The notes beneath the pieces are model-generated. The model was not told the DNA's origin and did no database searches. It saw nothing but the letters and a program-made list of their open reading frames with translations. From assembly GCF_016808335.1 (NCBI RefSeq), contig NC_053149.1, positions 13,443,714-13,507,713 of the forward strand: a stretch of 64,000 bases of DNA, written 5' to 3'. Below, one piece after another: positions 44,141-53,359 of the stretch. Made by a program: the position numbers and the translations under genes. Origin of the DNA: Panicum virgatum (taxonomy: Eukaryota; Streptophyta; Magnoliopsida; Poales; Poaceae). Position 1 is the first letter of the stretch. Each line of letters starts with the position of its first letter.

Positions 44141-44348
44141 GGCGAGGGAAAGCAACAGTACCAATGGTAAAATCGAGGAGTCGGCCGCCCAAGCGGCGCA
44201 ATAGGAGCCCGACACGTACACCACCAAAACTGACTGTTGCAGCCGACGGTTCGGGAGATGTTTTTCCTCGGGAACTTCCCGAAGGGTACATGCAATCTTC
44301 TTCATACCGTCGGACCGTCGGCTTCGGACCTCACCCTCGAGGGGCTAC

Positions 44349-44889
44349 TGTTGGGGATTGCATCTTCGGGTCAAGCCCTCACCCTCGGAAATGCTCCCTA
44401 ACTCGTTTGCAGGACCTTCGGGGACCAAGACCTTCGGTAACGAAGGATATCGCCTTCGTTCGGCCGAAGGTGATGATCGGTTGCTCAGAAGCACAAGTTC
44501 GAGGACCAGGACCTTCGGGGACGAGGATCGCCTTCAGAGCTCCCCGAAGGAAACGAAAGCCTTCGCCTGGAGCAGGCGTGCGTGTAAAACATGAATACGT
44601 GAGAAGGTCGGGTTCGTACACCTGAATACGTGAGAAGGTCGGAGTTGTACACCTCTAACCTTGTAATTTTACACTGAAACCAGTTGTAAGTGAGCTGTAA
44701 ATGAGTTGGAAGGGGGCAGTTTAGGAAAACCCGGCCGAAGATTAGGGGTATAAATAGCCCCCTCTCTCCATAGTGTAAAGGGTTGAATTTTTTTTGCTAT
44801 TACTGGAGAATTCTGTTCCTACTTTCATTACCATTTTTCACTCTATTCATGTTCCCTGTCTGGGCATCTAAGAAGCTAAGATCCCAACA
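44349..44889 (+). repeat. 3' LTR of Tat element B
   Basis: It starts TGTTGGGGATTGC and ends GATCCCAACA, with TATAAATA at 44749-44756. It is preceded by the purine-rich tract GAGGGGCTAC typical of Tat elements and followed by the GACCT duplication. Confidence 0.92.
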
Positions 44890-46203
44890 GACCTCACGGC
44901 GCCGTCGATCAAGCTGAGATGATGCTCGTGGTCACTGCTGAGACGGTGAATCTGGACGAAGTGTTTCCTCACCTTCTCATCGAGACAGACATGTTCGACC
45001 AACGTCCACTTGCCGACCTCACGAGGGCCGAGGATCGGAAGCACATCCAGATCTTGAGAGGATCGCAGCAAGAAGCTGTTGATCTGCTCCTTCTCCATCT
45101 GGTGCCCAAACATGCAGCTCTCCATGAGCAGGTAGGCGTTGTATGGCTGCCAGGCGACGCGGGGGCAGCCGCCGAGGAGCACGACGAGCTCCCTCATGTC
45201 GCTCAGCGCAGCCTCCAGGCTTTCAACCGCCACGGAGAGGCCGCCGCCCGTGCCCAGATCCAGGCGGCTGAATGTTCTCCTCGCCGCCGTGGCGTGCCTC
45301 TTTCTAGGATCCCCGGCTCGCCACCTGATGGCGTTGACGTCGAGCATGTAGGCGCCTTGGCACATCTCCCGCCTCAGCTGGTGGAGCTGCAGCAGCATAG
45401 CCCGGCTGGCGATCTGCCTCCCCTCGGCCTCCTTGACGATGGCACCGGCGCGCAGCAGAGCGCCGCGCAGCCTGACAGCGTCCTCGGCGGCGCCAGGCTC
45501 CTGGTACTTCCTGACGAGGAAGGCGATCAGCCGGCTGACGAGGTCGGCAGCCAGTGGCGGAGCTCGCCAGGAATTTTAGCTAGGGCAAAACTCACCTTTG
45601 GTCCTCCGGCGCTCGTCGGCTCGCCAGCGGCGCTCATCAGCTCGACGGCGTCGCTCTCCTCCACCATCAGAGGTGCAGCCGCCCGCCGGCGCTTGGGCCG
45701 GGGCCGGTGCCACGCAGCTCGGCGGCCGGTCAGCCGGGGCGCCTCTGGCCGAGGCGACTCGACGCGACAACGCTCCAGTCAGAGGAGGTGGCGGGCGGCA
45801 GAGGGCCGGAGGCCGGACCGTCGGAGCCTGAGGCGCGGCGCCAGCGCGGATTGGAGCGGGGCGCGGGGCTGCAACCTGTGGGCACGTGGAGGTCGGGAGA
45901 ATTAGGGATTGCCGGATTGGGGATTTGGGGGAGCTACTTCTTGGGCCGGCAGCTATGGGGCTTACTGGGCCTTTATTTCTCTCTCATTTTAACTTGGCTC
46001 CTCTCGTAAGTCGTCACGGAGCAGAGGAGGACGGCCGCCGCCGCCCGCCGCGACGCCACTCTGCTCGTCGGTTCGCCGGAAGGGGGGAAGATAGAGGGGG
46101 TGCTAGTGGTGCTACTCCGCCGGTAGGTGGGGCAGCTGCTCCACCCTACCGCATGGGGAGCTCCGCCTCTGTCGGCAGCCACTGCGGACAGCACCACGTC
46201 CAT
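44890..46203 (-). pseudogene. NB-ARC-like copy C, 5' part, interrupted by a hAT element
   Basis: Starts at ATG 46203-46201 (MDVVLSAVAAD) and is broken by the hAT element 45552-46171. It resumes to 44890, where Tat element B begins. Readable parts are nearly identical to copy B, including the degenerate P-loop GPREVGKWTL and LLGGCPRVAWQPYNAYLLM. Together with 32359-32654 it is one tandem duplicate of copy B, carrying two insertions and a lost 3' end. An outer LTR begins 60 bp upstream of its start codon. Confidence 0.85.
45552..46171. mobile_element. Non-autonomous hAT element, 620 bp
   Basis: Ends CAGTGGCGGAGCTC and, in inverse, CAGAGGCGGAGCTC. It is flanked by the 8-bp direct repeat TCGGCAGC (45544-45551 and 46172-46179), the hAT duplication length. 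The interior is GC-rich without a transposase. It interrupts NB-ARC copy C within its first 30 codons or so. Confidence 0.85.
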
Positions 46204-46263
46204 TGCTTGCAGGCCAGAGCGCGATGAGCAGTGGAGAGCTGGTTTGGAGTTTGGATTGGGGTG

Positions 46264-48739
46264 TGTTGACAGCCAAAATTGGCACCAACCGGTCTGACCG
46301 AGTGGTCTGACCGGTCGAGGCATTGTGGCCTGTCCGATAGGGACCAACCGGTCTGACCGGTCTAGGTAGAGTCCGAGTACAACTAGGGTTTTTCATAGAT
46401 TTAGATTTGTAAACAGGATTTCTTGCGGGATAAGTCCACCCCACCCTATAAATATAAAGGGTCACGGCCGATTAGAAAATCCAATCGATCAAAACACATC
46501 AATATATTACTTTTTTTTTATGTTTATTGCCTTTATTTTTATCTCCAAACCCTAGCTCCTTCCAACCCTTTTCTGTTGTTCTTCCTTAGTCCCCGCGACA
46601 TCTGAAGGCATTTTAGGTGGCCTGCCGATCCTAGAACAACCTTACGCGCGCTTGCCCTGACGGGGTCCCTCCCGGGCGAGTGTTCGTCGGATTTTGCCAT
46701 TGTTGACGCTTCTTAAAGCGCCAATTTACGTACCGCAAGCGCATGGATCGTGGTAGCTTTTCCCTTAAAGTACTCCCCCAAGGTTTGTCATCCGTGGATC
46801 GGAAGCGAACCGACTAGGGTTTACCATCTAATCTATCAAACATATCCTAAACATGAGGCGAAGATTGCATATAAATTGAACACTTGATAGATATGAATGA
46901 AGAATAAGTGTTCATCACACCCACAACCGTAGATGAGATAACACAACCAAGGAGCTATGGCCTATCGTCTCTAGGTACGGTTCTAGTGAAAAAGGTGATC
47001 AAAGCATAGATTGCATCTCAACTGAAGGTACACGAAATCATCTCTCAGAAAGGCAACTCGCAAGCGGCCTACTTTCCCAAGGTCGCCGGTGCGAGGTGCG
47101 TGTCGATGCCTAACCCAAAGCTTTACCCCAGACTCCCATGGTACTCGCCATCGATCCTATTCCACATCATGTCGTCGCTAGAACTTTTCCCTCCGCCATG
47201 CTGTCACCACACCAGGGTAATCAACCACTAGCTAAAACATGCTACCTCAACGTATCTGCAAGATGTAGACTAATTACAACGAATAGATCTAATCTTACTA
47301 TGAACATATGGATGCATTATATATGAGAAAGAAAGCATGCATTGAAGTAGACCAAAGTCGAGACAACTAGAATAAAGAGTAGATTGATATCACCATCGTG
47401 TGTGTACATACCCCGACGAATGTTGGGGATGACTCTCGAACCCCACCATGGCACAACCTCGCAGGGAGGCCATGGCGGCTAGGGGTGGCCTAAGCCATCT
47501 CCTAGTTACCCTCGAAGACTTGCGGCGGCCGTCGTCTCCCTCCGGTCTTAGCCCTAGGTTTTCGTCGAGTTCTGGGTGGATTGGATCCCCTCCCTTGGGT
47601 GCCTAGGGGGTTGTATTTATGCCCTTGGGGAGCCTTGGGGCGTGTTCCACCTTGCCTTGCACGAGATCTTCCTTGGGAGAGAAGCAAACTTGGTTTCCAT
47701 AAAATCAGCCTCGTCCAGATTTTCCTGTTTCACAGCCCTTCCTTGCCGACGCCATATCTCCTATGTCCGGACTCTAAATAATGCACATTCGGTGTCCAGA
47801 TTATGTGCCACGAAATTATCTCCAACTTTGGTATTCATTGCTTTCCTTGGAAACGAATATAAGATCCCCAAAACAGCCTCGGAAGAAAATCTGTCTGATT
47901 TCGAACTTGTCTGCGCAGCAGGTATTTCGGGGGCCATATCTCCTAGCTCCTTGACCCGAATTGAGCCTTCCATATGTCCAAATCAAAGCTCTCATCGAGG
48001 CCCACAACTTTGGTAGTCAACACTTTTTCCATTAGAGGCCGTTTAAGTCTCTGAATCTGCACCGAAAGATCATGCTGTTTGCGCGAATATCTCTCGGGCT
48101 GAGTTGATCTCATGGGTAAACCTCCAAATCTCAAGCCCATCTTCCTTCATGTGGCTTTTCTCAACATTTTGACTTTCTTCACCTTTACATGTGGGCTTTA
48201 GACGTCATTATCTCCGTGATTTAGATAGGGGTGCTTGTCGTCCAAGCTCCAGCATCTTCTGTTTAAGTCCCCAGAGTTTTACGGCTTCGTGCTTTGGTCC
48301 TTGGGCTCTCTTGGAAGGTGGATGTGCATGAATGGGCTTCGAATCAACATGGGATTTGGTCCTTTCTTTGGGCTTTGGCCTTCGTCTTTCTCCGTGTTAG
48401 CGCTCGATCACGGGCCTCATCATTTCATGCTCCAAAATAGGCCAAAAACCTGTAAAAACGAAGTTCCTCCAAAATATATGTGCAAATGTGAAAATAACCA
48501 ATAATTAGGCCGGGGTTAGGACGGTTAGTGATTTTGATATTGAATTCATGCCATTATCAAGGATAAACAAGAGATAAAACAGGTACTTAAGGAGCGCCAA
48601 CAGCCGTTCTGCACCGGCGAACCGGTCTGACTGGTTACCTCGACCAGTCTGACCGGTCAGAGCATCGGCGCTGCAATTGTGCCGTCACTCACCGCACGAT
48701 CTAGCGCATTCGTGTGTTGGCCCTAAATTGGCGCCAACA
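46264..48739 (+). repeat. 5' LTR of a third Ty3 element, carrying a nested solo LTR
   Basis: It starts TGTTGACAGCCAAAATTGGC and ends TTGGCGCCAACA. Removing the nested solo LTR (46701-48602) and its duplication leaves about 570 bp. A TATA box (TATAAATATA) is at 46447-46456. ACCGGTCTGACCGGT words occur near 46293, 46350 and 48618-48660. A TTTTGGCGACTCCGCTGGGG primer binding site follows. Confidence 0.8.
46701..48602. mobile_element. Solo LTR nested in the outer LTR
   Basis: Begins TGTTGACGCTTCTTAAAGCG and ends CTTAAGGAGCGCCAACA, with matching inverted termini. It is flanked by GCCAT (46696-46700) and GCCGT (48603-48607), a 5-bp duplication with one mismatch. About 1.9 kb, no coding capacity, no internal region, so it is probably left after recombination between two LTRs. 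Its lineage was not identified. Confidence 0.7.
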
Positions 48740-48742
48740 TAT

Positions 48743-48762
48743 TTTGGCGACTCCGCTGGGGA
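48743..48762 (+). other. Primer binding site of the third Ty3 element
   Basis: TTTGGCGACTCCGCTGGGGA follows the LTR after a few bases, a form common in grass Ty3 elements. The tRNA was not determined. Confidence 0.6.
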
Positions 48763-48811
48763 AGAAGATCTTGGTTATTTAAAACCGATCTAACATATTT
48801 CATCTACTACC

Positions 48812-49609
48812 ATGGTGAAGCTATCGAATCCTAGTGAGATCGATCTCGATAACATCAGCAGATCGTCTGTTGATGAATTGCCGCCCGAGGATCGTCAAGC
48901 TTATGAAGCCTTCATAAAGGAGTGTGAAGAAGAGAACAAGCGGCACGAGGAAAAAGAACTTGAAGAAAAGCGTCGGTGGTTCTTGTCTCACTTTTCCAAG
49001 AATCGGAAGGGTGATATCTCTAAGGACAAGGAGGTGGTCATTCTTTTGGATCAAGATGAGCAAGCCAAATCAAGTGCTACTGTAAGTGCTACAATACCAC
49101 CTACTTTAGAGCAAATTACTCAATTGGTGGTTTATGGTCAAGAAAAAATACTTGCTACTGTTCAAGGTATGATTGATAAATCATTAGTCAAGCAACCTTC
49201 GATTGATGATAGTGGTACTCCTAGACCTAATATTGATGACACTTTTTATCATAATACTATGCATCTTGAATCATCGGCGATACCTGCACCACAGTACGGC
49301 ATGCCGATGAATTTTTATGATGGTCAGAAACCTCCAGAGCAGTACGCGAATGGAACGGTCAGGCCGGTTGCAAAAACCGGTCAGACCGGTCTCGGTGGAC
49401 CGGTTCCAACCGGTCAGACCGGTTTCCTGACCGGTCAGACCGGTCCTGGTGCTCTGGTGACGTATCAGTCGTCTCCTTAACCTATTACTAGTATGCCTCC
49501 TGGTCAGGCTGTTTTTAGCCGAACAAATGGGTTTACTGGTTATGGTGTTCCTCCATACGCTACTATGACTTATAATCCGTATAATATGCCTCCCCAAAGT
49601 TCGGGCTAT
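48812..49609 (+). pseudogene. gag N-terminus of the third Ty3 element, cut by the copia insertion
   Basis: ORF 48812-49480 (222 codons) begins MVKLSNPSEIDLDN and is charged and Glu/Lys-rich, with a helical stretch (YEAFIKECEEENKRHEEKE). Near its end the coding sequence contains ACCGGTCAGACCGGT words, translated as TGQTG repeats. A TAA at 49478-49480 interrupts it, and the same frame continues (PPGQAVFSRTNGFTGYG) until the SIRE LTR at 49610. No further part of this element is seen to the right. Confidence 0.65.
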
Positions 49610-50518
49610 TGTAAGCATCTAGGCCCTCAAGGTATGTTTCGGTGATTAATGACAACCATTATTGTGACTAATTAGTTTGCGCAGCTTAATAGATCATTAT
49701 CGCTCATTTGGTCATATGACAAAAGAGGCCCCTCAATTTCATTATCCAAAAAGGTGATCTCCGTATTCAACTTATATTTATGTCAAGACTAAGGATCTTT
49801 CTAGTCCTAAGTGTCATAAGGTTGAGAATGACACTTAGGTTAGTATAGGTTTTATAGTTTTGTAGTGATCGCACTATTAAGAGGGGTTAAGGCCAAGTAA
49901 CTTGAGCATGGACATGGTCAATCAAAAATGGATGCACACTATGGTCACTCAGGTTCCTAGAAGTTCAAATAAGTGGTTCTCAACTTATATGTCAAGAATA
50001 TTTGGATTTCATTCAAGACTCAAATCAGAAAAGGCAAAATCAGAAAAAGTCTTTAACACCGGTTTAACCGACGCTCACAAATTTCTATACGTCGGTTAAA
50101 CGAAGTCAGCAGAGTCTGGACAAGTCAATACACCGGTTAAACCGACGTGTTTGAATTTAAGGTCGGTGCATTAGTCCAGAGTTGGTTTTTCCAGAGTATT
50201 TCAAGTTCTATACACCGGTTAAACCGACGCTGTTTGAAATGAGACGTCGGTGCAATTGACCAGTGAGATGGTTTTCCAGGGATTTCAGACGTCGGTGCAC
50301 TTACTTTCATGCAATCTTTCATGTGCTTGACCTTAGAGATCATAGCTTAGCTCTACCTTGCTTAGTTTCATATCTTTGTTAGCTTGTGTAGTTTGCTTTG
50401 TTTAGCCGGTTGGTGAATTGAGCCTTACTAGCATTGCATTGGTTAAGGTTGTTTTAACTATCTTAGAAATTTGAAAAAGGCCCAATTCACCCCCCCTCTT
50501 GGTCCATCGATCCTTACA
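49610..50518 (+). repeat. 5' LTR of the SIRE element, internally deleted
   Basis: Starts TGTAAGCATCTAGGCC and ends TCCTTACA, 909 bp against 1680 bp for the 3' LTR. About 770 bp are missing after GATTTCAG near 50290, including the stretch that holds the TATA box in the 3' LTR. Several CACCGGTTAAACCGACG units remain (50060-50230). Confidence 0.9.
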
Positions 50519-50532
50519 ATTGGTATCAAAGC
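50519..50532 (+). other. Primer binding site of the SIRE element
   Basis: ATTGGTATCAAAGC directly after the LTR. It differs by one base from the usual TGGTATCAGAGC complementary to initiator tRNA-Met. Confidence 0.8.
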
Positions 50533-50574
50533 CTCGTTCCTCATTTGGATCATTGGGCTTCACTGCCTAGAGCT

Positions 50575-52827
50575 ATGGCCAAGATGGGTGGTTCGCCGCC
50601 TCACTTCGAGGGCAAGAACTTTGCTTATTGGAAAGTTCGCATGGCCGCATACCTTGATGCGATTGCCCCCGAAGTGCGGTTGGCAACTAAGACCGGGTTC
50701 ACCGGAACTCCCACCACCGAACAACTAAAGTGGAATGCTAAGGCTAGAAATGCAATTTTCGAAGCCATTAGTGAGGAAGTCTTTGCTAGAGTAAATGGCA
50801 TGGACTTAGCAAGTGATATATGGAAAGAGCTAATTGAAATTCATGAAGGCTCCACAAAAGTACGTGAACAAAAATATCACTTGTTTAGAGCAAAGTATGA
50901 TTCTTTTAAGATGCTTGCTCATGAAAATTGCAATGATATGTATTCTCGCTTGAATGTCATTGTCAAGGACATTAATGCTCTTGAAGTTTCTAAAATTGAC
51001 AGTGGCTCCATCAACCGCAAAATTCTCATGCTCCTTCCGAAGCCCAAGTACAACATTATCAATGCTATGCTTCAAAAGGACAATCTTGATACAATGGAAG
51101 TGGGAGAGCTTGTGGGCGAAATTCGCGCTCATGAAATGGGTATCCTTGGTATGTCTGAAGAGCCAACAACAAGCAAGTCAATTGCTCTCAAAACCAAGGC
51201 CAACAAGCACCGCAAGCTCAAGATGGTCAAGCAAGAATCTGGCTCAAGCAATGAAGAAGAAGATCATCATGAGAGCTCATCCGATGATGAGGAAGATGGG
51301 GAACTTGCTCTCATGATGAGAAAGTTCACACGCTTGAGCGACAAGATAAACAAGAAGGGTTACAATTTTGACCCTAAAAGAAGAAGGGAAAATTCGATTC
51401 ATGCCACCACAACTCCGTGAATTTGGGTTTCACGTTGAAAATCATGCCACTCAATGGCATGGATTTCAACATGAAATCCAACTTCAAGAAGTTGTAGTGG
51501 CATGGATCCAACTAACCCGAAGAAGAATGTTCCGGCCATGGGGGATGTCAAGAACAAAACTTGCTACAATTGTGGAGAAAAAGACCACATCTCTCCCGAT
51601 TGCCCTAATCCGGACAAGAGAAAGAAGGACAACAAAGGGAAACATCGCCATGATTCAAGCGATGATGAAGAGGATGAGAAGAAAAATAAGAACAAGAAGG
51701 TTGGGAAGAAGAAGAGCCATGACAAGAAGACCAAGCTCTTCCCAAAGAAGAAAGGGCACACCAAGAGAAGCTTCTTGGTGCAAAAACAAGAGTGGGTGAC
51801 CGATGTCTCATCAAGCGAAGATTCAAGTGATGAAGAAGACATCGTCACCATCGCCCTCACAAATGAAGAACCACCACTACCTCCGCCTCCTTTGTGCCTC
51901 ATGGCAAAAGGTAACACCAAGGTATGTGAGGTGGATAGTGAAGATGATAGTGATGAAGAGCTTGACCCTTATGAATTCACTAACCTCATTAATGAGTATA
52001 CATCCGTCATCAAGAGGGAAAAGGGCAAAGTCAAGATTTTTGAGAGCACTCATGCCAAGTTAGAGCTTGCCCACTCTGACTTGCTTGGCAAGTACAATGA
52101 CTTGCTCAAAGAGCACAATGAGTCACTTGTACTTGCTAAGCAAGTTGAAGAGAGCCACAAAAAGCTTAAACAAGAGCATAGGGAGTTGGCTCACAAATAT
52201 CAAGAACTTGAATTTGCCTATGAAGCAATTGACCCAAGTCTTGAGAACTTTGCTCATGAAACTATTGAAAAGGTCAATGCTTCTACTTCATGTGATGACC
52301 TACTCATTAATGCAAATGCCACTAATATTGTGCCCGAGCTTGCTCCTTCTAGGGAAAAGGAATTGATGGATCAAGTAGCAAGCCTCAAGAGTAGTGTGGA
52401 GAAGCTCTCAAGAGGAGAATACATCCACAAGGAGATTCTCTTCAACAATTCCCGTGACTATGGCAAGAGAGGTCTTGGTTCATTTCCGGAGCCAAACATA
52501 GCTACTACTCCTTCTCCGGAGATCAAGATTAGCTTCATCAAGGAAGTTGGTTCATATTGCCAACATTGCCAAGTCACCGGGCACCACACTAGGGAGTGCA
52601 CTTTATCATCACGTCCTCTTCCTAATTTACCCAAGAATTACTCATCAATGTTTCAAAATAACCATTTTCTCTTGAGTAAAGTGAAGGGCAAGGTGAAGGC
52701 CAAATTCATTGGCAAACTCACTAAGGAGTCAAAGAAGAAGCTCCCCAAGCAACTTTGGGTCCCAAAAGCTCTTGTCACACATGTGCAAGGCCCAAAGCTT
52801 GTTTGGGTTCCCAAAACTCAAAAGTGA
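50575..52827 (+). pseudogene. gag of the SIRE element, interrupted by a 133-bp MITE
   Basis: Starts MAKMGGSPPHFEGKNFAYWK at 50575 (copia gag/UBN2-type core). It is open to 51420, where a stop lies inside the inserted MITE (51386-51518). It resumes at about 51528 with the zinc knuckle CYNCGEKDHISPDC and a Lys/Asp/Glu-rich stretch, a coiled-coil region (HAKLELAHSDLLGKYNDLLKEH) and a second Cys/His motif CQHCQVTGHHTREC, to TGA 52827. Both parts are in the same frame although the insertion adds 142 bp, so a compensating indel is present, probably in the G run near 51541. Confidence 0.85.
51386..51518. mobile_element. 133-bp Mutator-type MITE, copy 2, inside copia gag
   Basis: Same length and sequence family as 6170-6302, with GGG..CCC ends and a central hairpin. 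Flanks AAAGAAGAA (51377-51385) and GAAGAAGAA (51519-51527) form a 9-bp duplication with one mismatch. It brings a TGA into gag. Confidence 0.85.
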
Positions 52828-52843
52828 ATTCTCATATGTGTAG

Positions 52844-53359
52844 GTGAACTACAAAGCCGGTGGAAAACATTGGGTACTTGATAGCGGTTGCTCTCAACAC
52901 ATGACCGGCAATGATAGCATGTTCACCACTCTTGAAGACCCCGGAGATCATGAAAATGTCACCTATGGTGATAATTCAAGGGGAAAAGTTTTAGGTTTGG
53001 GTAGAATAGCAATTTCTAAAGATTTATCTATTTCTAATGTTTTGTTTGTAGAAGCACTTAGTTTTAATCTCATTTCTATTGCTCAATTGTGTGATCTTGG
53101 ACTAACATGTGCCTTTGACAAGAATGGTGTTGTAGTAACTCATGAAAAAGACAAGTCTTTGGTATTCACGTGGTTTAGGCATGGCAACATTTACTTGGTG
53201 GATTTCTCTTCTAAGCAAACAAGCACCATGACATGCCTCTTCACCAAGTCGTCTCTTGGGTGGCTTTGGCATAGAAGAATTTGCTCATATCGGCATGAGC
53301 AACCTCAAGAAAGCCCACAAGAGAGGGATGATCACCAGCTTGAAGGACGTTACCTTTGA
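52844..53359 (+). pseudogene. Protease and integrase start of the SIRE element, frameshifted
   Basis: Copia aspartic protease with active site WVLDSGCSQHMTG and the FNLISIAQLCDLG region, then the start of integrase (LWHRR). A one-base insertion near 53277-53283 moves the following integrase into the next frame, where 53256-56111 is open. Polyprotein translation would stop at 53359. Confidence 0.85.

Larger units (their letters stand above)
32655..44889 (+). mobile_element. Ty3/gypsy LTR retrotransposon B, Tat lineage, with antisense gene
   Basis: 5' LTR 32655-33195 and 3' LTR 44349-44889, both 541 bp, with the 5-bp duplication GACCT (32650-32654, 44890-44894). Inside are gag, protease, RT, RNase H, a second RNase H and integrase (33233-38822), a 78-bp tandem array, a second array, and a spliced gene on the opposite strand (44140-40880). 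I counted about 33 LTR differences (near 6 percent), so the element is much older than the Tekay copy. CCTTCGG/CCGAAGG words are scattered along the whole element. It splits NB-ARC copy C. Confidence 0.92.

Noticed and set aside
45552..46180. Mutator insertion with a 9-bp duplication TCGGCAGCC
   Set aside because: The element ends are CAGNGGCGGAG with terminal C, which makes the duplication 8 bp and the element hAT-type.
46264..48739. A single 2.5-kb LTR
   Set aside because: Internal TGTTGACGC...GCGCCAACA termini with a 5-bp near-duplication show a separate solo LTR inside a shorter LTR.
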